Below are positions 19,647 through 30,432 of a stretch of DNA of 64,000 nucleotides, in pieces. Numbering within the stretch: position 1 is the stretch's first letter; each line of letters starts with the position of its first letter. The stretch comes from Legionella bozemanae. Its GTDB lineage: Bacteria > Pseudomonadota > Gammaproteobacteria > Legionellales > Legionellaceae. The stretch is taken from NCBI RefSeq assembly GCF_001648595.1, contig NZ_LBAW01000018.1, positions 1 to 64,000 of the forward strand, written 5' to 3'. The position numbers and the translations under genes are program-made. The notes below the pieces were generated by a model. The model searched no databases, was not told where the DNA came from, and saw nothing but the letters and a program-made list of their open reading frames with translations.

Positions 19647-20498
19647 TTATTTCTCTTCAGGTTTTTTGGTTTTCGCTTTAGGTGCAGCGGTTTTTTTAGC
19701 TTTGGTCTTTTTTGCAGATTCCTCGGTTTTTTTACTGGTTTTTTTCGCGGTTTTAGCTGTTTTCGTTGCTTCAGGCTCAGCCACTACAGTTTCAGTGATA
19801 ATCACTTCTTCTATCTCGATTACTGTCTCTTTGGGCATTGCCTCAGGTTTTTTGGGGGAAACAACGTGGTGCTCCGCTTTGCCCTCCATCATGGCATCAA
19901 GGACATCTTCCTTTAATTTAATGTGTGGTTCTTTTTTATCAATAAGGCGCACAATATTGTCTTTATGTTTGTAGACGATTAATAAGGCCATAATGAATAT
20001 AGGCAGGAAAATATCCAGGCGCTGGATCAGTAATAGTGAGTAAAATGGAGCAAAACCAATAGCAGTTATGGAGGCTAAAGAGGCATAACGTGAAAATTTG
20101 GCGACGATTAACCAGGTTGCTGCAACCAGAATGCCAACAATGAAATGAAAACCCAAGAGCGCTCCAATTGCTGTAGCAACTCCTTTTCCGCCTTTGAAGT
20201 CAAAAAAAACAGGGTACATATGGCCGATAACTGCAGCCAAAGCAGTAAACCCTACGGTCGCAGGCCCTGCACCCAAGATTTTGGCAATGAGTACGGGAAT
20301 AGTACCTTTCAGCAGATCGGCAGCCATAACCAATGCCGCATATTGTTTTCCTGCAATGCGCAAGACATTGGTAGCACCAGGATTTTTTGAACCCTCTATA
20401 CGTGGATCGGGCAAAGAGCAAGCCTTGCAGACAATGACTGCAGAGCAGATAGATCCCATTAAATAAGCAAGAACTACCAAGAATATAAATAATATCAC
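19647..20498 (-). CDS. plsY: Glycerol-3-phosphate acyltransferase PlsY with a basic C-terminal extension
   Basis: An inner-membrane enzyme that acylates glycerol-3-phosphate using acyl-phosphate from PlsX. Family motifs are visible: GSICSAVIVCK, DPRIEGSKNPGATNVLR and FFDFKGGKGVATAIG. The frame extends upstream to a TTG at 20534, but AAGGAG at 20505-20510 lies six bases before the GTG at 20498, which I choose; this gives 283 residues. The PlsY core ends near residue 190. The remaining ~90 residues are unusual: an acidic/Val-rich stretch (EIEEVIITETVV) and then a Lys/Ala/Thr-rich tail with KTAKKTSKK-like patterns resembling histone H1-like tails. It is probably cytoplasmic. Confidence 0.92.
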   Translation of the reverse strand: MILFIFLVVLAYLMGSICSAVIVCKACSLPDPRIEGSKNPGATNVLRIAGKQYAALVMAADLLKGTIPVLIAKILGAGPATVGFTALAAVIGHMYPVFFDFKGGKGVATAIGALLGFHFIVGILVAATWLIVAKFSRYASLASITAIGFAPFYSLLLIQRLDIFLPIFIMALLIVYKHKDNIVRLIDKKEPHIKLKEDVLDAMMEGKAEHHVVSPKKPEAMPKETVIEIEEVIITETVVAEPEATKTAKTAKKTSKKTEESAKKTKAKKTAAPKAKTKKPEEK

Positions 20499-20534
20499 CG
20501 ATTGCTCCTTTTCCGGAAAGTAACTTATTATCAA

Positions 20535-20718
20535 TTAATCTTTATTTGCAAGCAAGAGGCCGGAAATTTAAGGATAATCGCACCGCTCACATACGATGAG
20601 ATGCGATTGTAATCAACCCCTCTTTCTACGTCCTGCGGCTTGTCCGCAGGATCCAGATTTAGCGAGCATTCATGGGTTTCGTGCATAAAGCGTGGAATGT
20701 GATTTTTTGATTTTGAGT
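20535..20718. repeat. Small palindromic element (GGCTTGTCCGC family)
   Basis: The gap between plsY and hemW holds a degenerate copy of a palindromic repeat: CTACGTCCTGCGGCTTGTCC GCAGGATCC around 20628-20656, followed by GCATAAAGCGTGG. Similar motifs occur near 25230, 50190 and 62150. Confidence 0.5.
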
Positions 20719-21843
20719 TTATAAATATAAGGCTTGTAAGTCGTTGGTGTAACGTCTGCCCAAAGCAGTTACTTGCCAGTATGTATCGGTGAGGGTAATC
20801 AGTTTTTTATGTTCTGCTGTTTTGAGTTTAGGGAGTAAGTAATTCAATGGCAAGCCAGTAGTTTGTGAGAAGAGTTCTAACGGGATGGCTTGCTCCAATC
20901 GCGTGGTGTTGAGCATAAATTCAAAAAGAAGATCTTGGGACTCTACTGTTTCTATACTTGCCAGAAAAGGTTTGTTTGGGTCAAGATATTCTTTAGGCTG
21001 ACGTTGTTTGCGTGTTCTTAGTATTCCATTTTGAGTAGTGATTTTACCATGAGCACCTGCCCCTATGCCGAGGTAATCACCAAATAACCAGTAATTTAAA
21101 TTATGCTGGGCTTGTCGCGCAGGTTTGGCAAAAGCGGAAATTTCGTACCGTTCAAAACCTGATTCTTTAAGTAAAGCGAATCCTTCTTCTTCCAGAAGCC
21201 AGGCTTCATCTTCAGAAGGTAATGGAGGTTTTTCTTTGTAAAATACTGTATTGGGTTCTATGGTTAATTGATACCAGGACAAATGTTCTGGTTGGTGCGC
21301 AATTGCAGTACGCAAATCCCCGAGTCCTTGCGCTACGCTTTGCTTGGGCAAACTATGCATGATATCCAGATTTAAGTTGTTGAAACCGGCATTACGCGCT
21401 GAGTCGATGGCGCGATGAGCCTGTTGGGCGTCATGGATGCGACCCAGAGTATGAAGATGCTCCGGATTAAAGCTTTGGATGCCCAGGGAAAGCCGATTAA
21501 TACCGAGTTGTCGATATTCAGTAAAACGTTGCTGTTCTACAGTGCCTGGATTTGCTTCCATAGTAATTTCAATATCTTGGGCAAAGGACAAAAGATGCTT
21601 TAGTTCAGTGAATAAGGTATCGTAAGCTTGAGCAGAAAAAAGGCTAGGGGTGCCTCCGCCAATAAAAATAGAGCAAATTTCACGAGCTTCAACGTGCTGC
21701 AAATCGTTTTTTAAATCAGCAACTAGTGCCTGGACATAATTTTGTTCTGGTAAAATCTCAGGACTTTTATGGGAATTAAAATCACAGTAAGGGCATTTAC
21801 GGATGCACCATGGAATGTGAATGTACAACGATAAAGGAATCAT
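20719..21843 (-). CDS. hemW: Radical SAM heme chaperone HemW
   Basis: A 374-residue protein of the HemN-like radical SAM family. The N-terminus reads LYIHIPWCIRKCPYCDF, with Cys13, Cys17 and Cys20 as the CxxxCxxC cluster ligands. The sequence IFIGGGTPSLF and the EANPGT motif follow. It lacks the N-terminal extension of true coproporphyrinogen oxidase HemN, which supports HemW, a haem-binding protein that delivers haem to membrane enzymes. Confidence 0.93.
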   Translation of the reverse strand: MIPLSLYIHIPWCIRKCPYCDFNSHKSPEILPEQNYVQALVADLKNDLQHVEAREICSIFIGGGTPSLFSAQAYDTLFTELKHLLSFAQDIEITMEANPGTVEQQRFTEYRQLGINRLSLGIQSFNPEHLHTLGRIHDAQQAHRAIDSARNAGFNNLNLDIMHSLPKQSVAQGLGDLRTAIAHQPEHLSWYQLTIEPNTVFYKEKPPLPSEDEAWLLEEEGFALLKESGFERYEISAFAKPARQAQHNLNYWLFGDYLGIGAGAHGKITTQNGILRTRKQRQPKEYLDPNKPFLASIETVESQDLLFEFMLNTTRLEQAIPLELFSQTTGLPLNYLLPKLKTAEHKKLITLTDTYWQVTALGRRYTNDLQALYL

Positions 21844-21988
21844 TACTCTTTTTAGACTGGCTTGTTTGAAAATGCAATAGTATCATGTTGCGAGTTTTCT
21901 AACAAAAAATGTAATCATTTATGTTGTGTTCTTCCCGCTTAGCGAGAGAGAATTTTCGATGATTACCTGAAAAACAAGAGGAAATCAC

Positions 21989-22978
21989 ATGGCAAATAAA
22001 CGAGTTAGAGTTGCTGTTACTGGAGCAGCGGGACAAATTGGTTATGCATTATTGTTTCGGATCGCTTCGGGACAAATGTTTGGTGCAAATACTGAAGTGG
22101 AATTAAATTTACTTGAGCTTGAAGCGGCGCTTCCTTCTCTAGAAGGGGTTGCTATGGAGCTTGACGATTGCGCCTTCCCCTTATTGAAACGTGTCGTTTG
22201 TACTTCAGATATGAATAAGGCAATGGATGGAATAAACTGGGCGTTATTGGTGGGCTCTGTACCTCGCAAGCAAGGTATGGAACGTTCTGATTTATTGCAA
22301 ATTAATGGTGGAATATTCACCAAGCAAGGTCAGGCGATTAATGATTATGCAAGCGATGATGTACGCGTATTTGTAGTCGGTAATCCATGTAATACAAATT
22401 GCTTAATCGCTATGAATAATGCTAAAGACGTACCTAATGATCGTTTTTATGCAATGACTACGTTGGATGAATTAAGATCGCGTACTCAATTGGCTAAAAA
22501 AGCAGGAGTTGATATTACTGCAGTCACGCAAATGACCATTTGGGGAAATCATTCTTCAACTCAATACCCTGATTTTTATAATGCGAAAATCAATGGAGTT
22601 TCTGCAGCTAAGGTTATTGATGAGTCTTGGTTAAAAGACACATTTGTTTCGACTGTACAACAACGTGGTGCTGCAGTAATTAAAGCGCGTGGTTCTTCTT
22701 CTGCTGCGTCAGCTGCCAATGCCGTTATCACCGGTGTCAATCATTTAGTTACTGATACTCCTGCTGGAGAGTCATTCTCTATGTGCCGTAGTTCAAAAGG
22801 TGAGTATGGTGTGGATGAAGGTTTAATATTCTCCTTCCCTTGTCGACGTGAACACGGTGAATTAAAAGTAGTTGAAGGCTTGCCTTTTAATGATTATGGC
22901 AGTGAAATGTTTGACAGAACTTTAGATGAGCTAAGACAAGAGCGGGATACAGTGAAGTCTTTAGGCTTGTTGGACTAA
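21989..22978 (+). CDS. mdh: Malate dehydrogenase (NAD)
   Basis: A 329-residue enzyme converting malate and oxaloacetate in the TCA cycle. It has the Rossmann motif [19 protein letters not shown], the loop [12 protein letters not shown] with substrate-binding arginine, [12 protein letters not shown], and the catalytic His in [12 protein letters not shown]. These are features of the cytosolic-type (group 2) MDH family. AGAGGAAA precedes the ATG. In L. pneumophila mdh is next to an effector gene (mavF), matching the neighbour here. Confidence 0.97.
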   Translation: MANKRVRVAVTGAAGQIGYALLFRIASGQMFGANTEVELNLLELEAALPSLEGVAMELDDCAFPLLKRVVCTSDMNKAMDGINWALLVGSVPRKQGMERSDLLQINGGIFTKQGQAINDYASDDVRVFVVGNPCNTNCLIAMNNAKDVPNDRFYAMTTLDELRSRTQLAKKAGVDITAVTQMTIWGNHSSTQYPDFYNAKINGVSAAKVIDESWLKDTFVSTVQQRGAAVIKARGSSSAASAANAVITGVNHLVTDTPAGESFSMCRSSKGEYGVDEGLIFSFPCRREHGELKVVEGLPFNDYGSEMFDRTLDELRQERDTVKSLGLLD

Positions 22979-23043
22979 GGATAATTTTTCTATGTGACCC
23001 AGGGGAAGTGTCAGCGGAACCTGGGTTTCCGGCTACCCATCCA

Positions 23044-23871
23044 TTAAATTTGTGGCTTCGAATATTCATCTTCTACAAATGAAGGATATTCTTGGCGATT
23101 TTTATATTCTTCACTTTGGTATATTTGAAAAAATTCAGAACCATCTAAAATCGCTTTAGCTTCAGAATTACGTAAAAGCGTAGAAATTGAGCGCCCATTC
23201 GATAATATTCCATTTAGTCTATCTATGAGCTGTTCTACTTGGGCGAATGGATTTGGATGTTCTTGCAGCAACTCAGGCAAATATTGAATTATTGCTTGGG
23301 CTATTTGCACATCAGTTAAATAAAAAATTAAGCGCGTGCCTGAAATCTGGGTAAAATTTTCTTTGGACTCCATGATTAAACGGAATAAAAACTCCGGATC
23401 TTTTTTCAAATGTGAGATAAGCCTTTGACTAAATCCCAGTTGTTCTCGATGAGCGATTAACTGCGAATGTAAACTCAGTTCTTGCTCAGTAGAGATTTTT
23501 TCTGACAGGGTATTTAACCAGAGAACAAAGTCGACGTCTTGATGAGGATTATGAAATGGGAGTCTTGATGAAGTTTTAGGACTGAGATAGGTGTCCCAAT
23601 TAACAGGAGGCATCTGATGTTGCGCAGCCAAAAAATTCATTGCATTTTTTATGGGCTCAAAATTAATACCCCACTTTAAAAAGAGAGGCAAAGCGGCACC
23701 TAATGTATTTACCAATTCCTTGAACGTAGCTATTTCAGCGGGCTGATAATTTTCCAGCGCCTCTTTTAGCTTCTGGACCTCAGAATAGGTATATTTGCCA
23801 CTTACTCTTGGTTTTACCCTATGAAAAACGGTTTTAACAGCCTCTATTAGAGAAGAAAAAGGGTCGTCCAT
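23044..23871 (-). CDS. Legionella-type protein, MavF-like by position (candidate Dot/Icm substrate)
   Basis: A 275-residue soluble, largely helical protein with no recognisable catalytic motif. It begins MDDPFSSLIEAVKTVFHRVK and ends in an acidic, polar tail (YPSFVEDEYSKPQI) of the kind often read by the Dot/Icm machinery. GAGGA lies before the ATG. It is convergent with mdh. In L. pneumophila the gene beside mdh is the Dot/Icm substrate mavF, so orthology is plausible by synteny. I cannot confirm sequence identity by memory, and function is unknown. Confidence 0.5.
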   Translation of the reverse strand: MDDPFSSLIEAVKTVFHRVKPRVSGKYTYSEVQKLKEALENYQPAEIATFKELVNTLGAALPLFLKWGINFEPIKNAMNFLAAQHQMPPVNWDTYLSPKTSSRLPFHNPHQDVDFVLWLNTLSEKISTEQELSLHSQLIAHREQLGFSQRLISHLKKDPEFLFRLIMESKENFTQISGTRLIFYLTDVQIAQAIIQYLPELLQEHPNPFAQVEQLIDRLNGILSNGRSISTLLRNSEAKAILDGSEFFQIYQSEEYKNRQEYPSFVEDEYSKPQI

Positions 23872-24277
23872 AGATTCGTCCTCAACAGGAGTAGGCCCTT
23901 CTTTAAAAGTAGATTATAAAAAAAGAAAACGCCAAGTTTTTTACACATTGCCTCTAATGAAATTGCATTTTGCAAAAAAAGCGCTTTAAATCCGGGGGTT
24001 TTTAGGTGCAATGCAACATAAATTTTAAATTAATTTCCGAAAATCTATTGAGTTAGTGGTATTCTGGTGTCAGTGATTGTTTCGAGCAATTCTGATACAA
24101 TAGACTTCTTCGGAAACTCTACTACAGAGGGGTATTTGCTTCGTCGATGCGATGTGCGAGCCTCATGTGACTTTGGGTATACTCGGTTCTGCGCTCCGCT
24201 TCCCCTCACATTTCTCTCAGTAGCGAGTTTCTAAAAAAGTCTAATAAGTTTGCAATTTTTCTTTATGTGGTGGGGAT
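23872..24277. repeat. Intergenic gap with an inverted-repeat mini-element
   Basis: About 400 bases hold no gene. An inverted pair lies at 24102-24123 (AGACTTCTTCGGAAACTCTA, then CT) and 24219-24242 (AGTAGCGAGTTTCTAAAAAA, then GTCT). It encloses ~95 bases and looks like a non-autonomous mobile repeat. The stretch from 23872 to 24100 is AT-rich and holds nothing I can name. Confidence 0.5.
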
Positions 24278-25177
24278 ATGCCGTCTTTCAAAGTGAGCTG
24301 TGTGGTTACTATTGCCATCGTGTTATGGGCTTCAGCATTCGTTGGAATACGCATTGGATTAGCTGCCTATTCCCCAGGAGCACTTGCCCTTTTACGCTTT
24401 ATGGTTGCTTCACTGTGTATGTTGATCATTTATTATTGCCTAGGCATTAAAAAACGGGTGGCTTGGAAAGATCGGCTTCAATTACTTCTTACTGGCATGG
24501 CTGGCATAGGAATTTATAATATTTGCCTGAATTATGGCGAACTGAGTGTTTCTGCCGGCATAGCCAGTTTTATTCTAGGGTTAATGCCGGTGTTAACGGT
24601 TATTTTATCGTTGATTTTTTTACAGGAGAAGCTGGCGCGCGGTGTTTGGGTTGGTATCATCATCAGTATTTTGGGACTGGCTTTATTAGCAATTGACAAC
24701 AACGCGGAGCCTGGAATGCAACAGGGAATTTTGGCGATTTTAGTTTCTGCCTTAATGGGGGCGATTTTAACGATTATTCAAAAGCAATTCGTGAGAGTTT
24801 ATCATCCTGTTGCGATTATCGCTTGGGTGATGTGGGGTGGAACTCTGTTGTTATCCATATTTCTGCCTGATATGTTGCAGCAAATTCAAATTGCGGATTT
24901 TCAAACTACCGCAGCTGTTATTTATATGGGTATTTTCCCCGCAGCACTTGCTTATTTGGCATGGGCTTATGCGTTGAAATATTTATCTGCTTCTAATGCG
25001 TCCATCATGCTCTATGCCCTCCCTATTGTATCGACATTAATGGGATTTCTTTTGCTAGATGAACAACCCTCATTGCTTTCTCTAATTGGATGCAGCATTA
25101 CTCTGGTAGGGGCCTTTATTGCCAATCGCTTTCAAATGCGTTTTTCTTTTGCTCAAGAAAAGCAACTGTCTAATTGA
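24278..25177 (+). CDS. EamA/DMT-family transporter
   Basis: A 299-residue inner-membrane protein with ten hydrophobic segments in two EamA repeats. It begins MPSFKVSCVVTIAIVLWASA, and WASAFVGIRIGL is the usual first-helix pattern. The end (FQMRFSFAQEKQLSN) lies in the cytoplasm. GTGGGG lies before the ATG. It is related to but distinct from the first EamA gene and lacks its His-rich tail. The substrate cannot be predicted; relatives export amino acids or metabolites. Confidence 0.88.
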   Translation: MPSFKVSCVVTIAIVLWASAFVGIRIGLAAYSPGALALLRFMVASLCMLIIYYCLGIKKRVAWKDRLQLLLTGMAGIGIYNICLNYGELSVSAGIASFILGLMPVLTVILSLIFLQEKLARGVWVGIIISILGLALLAIDNNAEPGMQQGILAILVSALMGAILTIIQKQFVRVYHPVAIIAWVMWGGTLLLSIFLPDMLQQIQIADFQTTAAVIYMGIFPAALAYLAWAYALKYLSASNASIMLYALPIVSTLMGFLLLDEQPSLLSLIGCSITLVGAFIANRFQMRFSFAQEKQLSN

Positions 25178-25187
25178 ATAGAATAGT

Positions 25188-25280
25188 CTGGATACAGCGA
25201 GCTGTACCCAGAAAACAACTCCCCCATGTCCCGTCCCCACGACTTGTTCGCGGGGTTGCCCGCGGGATCCAGAAAGATCT
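25188..25280. repeat. Degenerate palindromic repeats
   Basis: CTGGATACAGCGAGCTGTAC and then CGCGGGGTTGCCCGCGGGAT CCAG resemble the CTGGATCCCGCGG-type palindromes found elsewhere in the window. They occupy the gap after the transporter gene. Confidence 0.5.
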
Positions 25281-25325
25281 TTGCAAAACACTAAACCCTG
25301 CGGATAAGCCATGGGGCATAGGCAT

Positions 25326-25344
25326 AGATGTGTACAAGAGACAG
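25326..25344. other. Near-perfect Tn5/Nextera mosaic end, probable artefact
   Basis: The 19 bases AGATGTGTACAAGAGACAG differ at one position (C for T) from the synthetic mosaic end AGATGTGTATAAGAGACAG used in tagmentation libraries. In one frame it encodes DVYKRQ, the well-known adapter signature in contaminated protein databases. The mosaic end is a laboratory hybrid of the two natural IS50 ends, so a natural origin is unlikely. It may mark an adapter remnant or a false join. Confidence 0.7.
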
Positions 25345-25363
25345 TTCGCTACAACCAGGTTAA

Positions 25364-27466
<2,103 letters not shown>

Positions 27467-27781
27467 AATGCAGCTTCGATGTACCGAAGTAAAAATGTGG
27501 AGTCTGGCGGCAAGCAGCCGGGCTTCGGTTCTTTGCCACGTTCCGGATCCAGGGGCATTAACTTAATGGCAATGAGGTGAGAGACTGTAACCCAGAAAAA
27601 ATCGTGTTATAATCATTGAATTCAATTATCGCTTTGGCTCTTAGAGCTTATACCTCAGTTAATGACTTCCCCTAATCATTTCATAAATATAGTGCATTAT
27701 TCTGTTTATTTTGTTATTATACTGTTCAATTTTATATCACTTGGCCTTTTGTAGGTTATTTTTTAATCGATTAGGATTTTT
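27467..27781. other. Intergenic gap upstream of the RNA helicase
   Basis: The first ~90 bases hold degenerate palindromic sequence (GGCAAGCAGCCGGGCTTCGG, GTTCCGGATCCAGG) related to the repeats elsewhere. The rest is AT-rich and probably carries the promoter and a leader for the DEAD-box gene. DeaD mRNAs often have long 5' leaders, but I see no defined element. Confidence 0.4.
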
Positions 27782-29488
27782 ATGTCTCAAGAAATCACAA
27801 GCTTTTCGTCCTTTAATTTTTCAGATGCTTTAAACAAAGCGCTAGAGGACATGAAGTTTACCACTCCTTCTCCCATCCAAGTTCAGACGATTCCTTTACT
27901 TCTGGAGGGGCGGGATGCAATTGCTCTAGCACAAACAGGAACAGGAAAAACGGCTGCTTTTGCTTTGCCTATATTGCAAAATTTATCCCCTAATGTGCAG
28001 AATACTCAAGCTTTAATTTTAGCCCCTACTCGTGAATTAGCAATTCAAGTTGCAGAGCAGTTTGAATTATTAAGCGCCAATCAACGTGGAACCACTGTTG
28101 CTGTTCTATGCGGCGGGCAAGATTACGGCCGTCAATTAAAACAATTAAGAGCAGGCGCTCAGGTAGTGGTGGGAACTCCAGGTCGTATTTTAGATCATAT
28201 CGATAGACGTACTTTGCAATTAGATAATTTGCGTACATTCATTCTGGATGAAGCAGATGAAATGTTACGTATGGGCTTCATTGAAGATATTGAAACCATC
28301 ATGGCCAAATTGCCAGAGAAGAAACAAATAGGTCTCTTTTCAGCAACCATGCCTCATCGTATACGCCAAATTGCCAATACATATCTGCATAATCCTGTTT
28401 CTATCGAAATACGTGCAGAAACAGCTACAGTAAAAAGTATTGAGCAACGCTTTTTATTTGCTTCGGGACATCAAAAGCCTGATGCATTATTACGTTTGTT
28501 GGCAGTAGAAGAATATCAGGGCGTTATCGTATTTGTGCGCACTAAAAGCAGCACGGAAGAAGTTGCAGAAGTATTGCAACAACAAGGACTGCGCGCTATG
28601 GCCATTCATGGCGATATCACCCAGGCATTACGTGAACGTATTATTGCCCAATTCAGACAAGGAGCAATTGATATCCTGGTCGCTACAGACGTTGCTGCGC
28701 GGGGCTTAGATGTGGAGCGGGTAACTCATGTAATTAACTATGATTTACCACATGATAATGAAACTTATGTGCATCGCATCGGTAGAACAGGTAGAGCAGG
28801 GCGCTCTGGAATAGCTATTTTATTTGTAACTCCTAAAGAAGCACGCTTGATTAGCAGCATTGAGCGACATACTCGTCAGCGTATTACCAAAGTACCTGTA
28901 CCTAATGACCATATGATTCAAGTTGCACGACAACAACGTTTTGTGGCAAACATCACTGCACGTTTAGAACATGAAAACCTGCCTTCTTACAGAAGAATTA
29001 TTGAAGAATACATTAAAGAAAATGACGTTTCTGCTTTGGATGTTGCTGCAACGCTTGCTTTATTATTAAATAAAGACTTACCTTGGCAAAAAGAGCAGGC
29101 TTTACCTAAATCACCACGCCCAACTAAAGAAGGCCGTGTTGAGCGTGGCGGCAAATTTGAGCGTTCTCGCGATGAGCGAAAGGGTTTTGCTGCAGACAAG
29201 AAAGGTTTCCGAGAAGGACGTAAAAAATTTAATGATGAATTTTCAGGACAAGATTTATTCCGCATCGATGTGGGTAAAATTCATGGAGTAAAACCAGGTA
29301 ATATTGTCGGCGCCATTGCTAATGAAGCCGGTTTGCAAAGCAAATACATTACTGGTCTTAAAATTCATGAAGATCATTCAACGGTTCGCTTGCCGAAAGA
29401 TATGCCTAAAGAAGTAATGAATGATTTAACTAAAGCATGGGTTTGTGGGCGTCAGTTAAAAATAACCTTGATTGGTAGCGCAGGGTAA
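27782..29488 (+). CDS. deaD: DEAD-box ATP-dependent RNA helicase (DeaD/CsdA type)
   Basis: A 568-residue helicase acting in ribosome assembly and cold-adapted RNA turnover. Motifs run in order: AQTGTGKTAAFALP (Walker A), PTRELAIQV, TPGRILDHI, DEAD, SAT, VATDVAARGLDVERV and HRIGRTGRAGRSG. After the core comes a charged Arg/Lys-rich linker (~residues 440-490), then a DbpA-type RNA-binding domain (LFRIDVGKIHGVKPGNIVGA, with IANEAGL after) that targets rRNA or structured RNA. The domain set matches DeaD/CsdA rather than RhlE or SrmB. Confidence 0.93.
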   Translation: MSQEITSFSSFNFSDALNKALEDMKFTTPSPIQVQTIPLLLEGRDAIALAQTGTGKTAAFALPILQNLSPNVQNTQALILAPTRELAIQVAEQFELLSANQRGTTVAVLCGGQDYGRQLKQLRAGAQVVVGTPGRILDHIDRRTLQLDNLRTFILDEADEMLRMGFIEDIETIMAKLPEKKQIGLFSATMPHRIRQIANTYLHNPVSIEIRAETATVKSIEQRFLFASGHQKPDALLRLLAVEEYQGVIVFVRTKSSTEEVAEVLQQQGLRAMAIHGDITQALRERIIAQFRQGAIDILVATDVAARGLDVERVTHVINYDLPHDNETYVHRIGRTGRAGRSGIAILFVTPKEARLISSIERHTRQRITKVPVPNDHMIQVARQQRFVANITARLEHENLPSYRRIIEEYIKENDVSALDVAATLALLLNKDLPWQKEQALPKSPRPTKEGRVERGGKFERSRDERKGFAADKKGFREGRKKFNDEFSGQDLFRIDVGKIHGVKPGNIVGAIANEAGLQSKYITGLKIHEDHSTVRLPKDMPKEVMNDLTKAWVCGRQLKITLIGSAG

Positions 29489-29510
29489 GAAACTTGGGTA
29501 GGTTCTGTAT

Positions 29511-29565
29511 AGTAGCCTGGGGGCAGCGCAGCGGAACCCGGGTTCCGCTGCGCCTGACGGCTATT
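29511..29565. repeat. REP palindrome of the GTAGCCTGGG family
   Basis: A compact palindrome just after the helicase gene: GTAGCCTGGGGGCAGCGCAG, CGGAACCCGGGTTCCGCTGC, then an imperfect right end. It belongs to the same family as the copies at 31376, 42096 and 51791 and those flanking the RAYT gene. It could also act as a transcription-ending or RNA-stabilising hairpin. Confidence 0.7.
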
Positions 29566-29593
29566 AAAAATCTCTCCGTGACCTGTTCGGTTT

Positions 29594-30091
29594 CTACGCT
29601 TTGTAAGACAATAATGCTATTGTTGTAGCGGCTGCAGCCATTACAACCAGACCTGCTGTAACTGGAGTAAAAAACGCGTAGGGGTTTTCACTGTTTTCCA
29701 TTTTGTTTTTAAGATCTGTTTTAATTCGTTTGATATTTTCTTTTACTGAATCAATTCTGATATTGGGGTTGGTATTTTCAGTGATTATGGATAGGTATTG
29801 ATCCAGAAATGCTGTATTGGCAGCATTTATTTCCTGAGCCCGCTTATCACTTTCCGAATAAAATGATAAAGAGCTACGCGCAATTGCTTCAAATACGGAA
29901 GCACTCAAGCGGAGCTTGTCTTGTTCATTCCATTGTGCTGAGTCAGTTATTTTAGTATTGAGCTGATAGCGTGAATTAGGGGCCTTATTTTCAGTGTAAT
30001 GCTGTATTGCTTCTTCTAACTCCAGATCATCGGAAAGAATTTCTTCTATGCATTCAAGACATTTGAGGATGAAATTTCGTTCAAAAGTCAT
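29594..30091 (-). CDS. Small tail-anchored protein beside plaA, MavE-like by position
   Basis: A 165-residue protein with a charged, helical N-terminal domain and one hydrophobic segment at the very C-terminus (TAGLVVMAAAATTIALLSYK), a tail-anchor arrangement. A start at 30091 is favoured because GGAGG lies eight bases upstream; the ATG at 30106 lacks a ribosome site. It is divergent from plaA. In L. pneumophila the gene beside plaA is the Dot/Icm substrate mavE, which also has a C-terminal membrane helix, so orthology is plausible. NPNIR and ENPYAFF are present, but I cannot align them to the MavE NPxY motif with confidence. Confidence 0.5.
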   Translation of the reverse strand: MTFERNFILKCLECIEEILSDDLELEEAIQHYTENKAPNSRYQLNTKITDSAQWNEQDKLRLSASVFEAIARSSLSFYSESDKRAQEINAANTAFLDQYLSIITENTNPNIRIDSVKENIKRIKTDLKNKMENSENPYAFFTPVTAGLVVMAAAATTIALLSYKA

Positions 30092-30432
30092 TGCTTGAGC
30101 CTCCATGGCAAAAAAATACTAATATAAATATCTTTTAATTAAGGAGCAATCGAAAAAACTCACAAGCTGTTTTTTTGTCTATGAAATAAGCATAATTTTG
30201 ACTTAGAGGGCTATTTTTATGGAGTTTGATTTTATTTAACTCATTGATAAATATATAAAAAAAATAAAAAATGGGTTTATGCAAAAAAATTGCTTATGAA
30301 TGATCTTTCATACTATAATGCAAAGTGACTTTGTTTTTAAAATAACCAGATACACTCTTCAAAAATTCAGTGCAGTAGTCATTCGTGATAAGATGTCACT
30401 GCTTTTTTTAGGATTAGAACTTAAGGGTATTC
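30092..30432. other. Divergent promoter region between mavE-like gene and plaA
   Basis: About 340 AT-rich bases separate the divergent genes, with long A/T runs near 30240-30290. No gene or repeat is seen. It presumably holds both promoters, but I cannot assign exact -10/-35 boxes. Confidence 0.4.

Noticed and set aside
22992..23038. GTGACCCAGGGGAAGTGTCA...GGCTACCC as a further REP copy
   Set aside because: Only loosely similar to the GTAGCCTGGG family; counted as degenerate and not listed.
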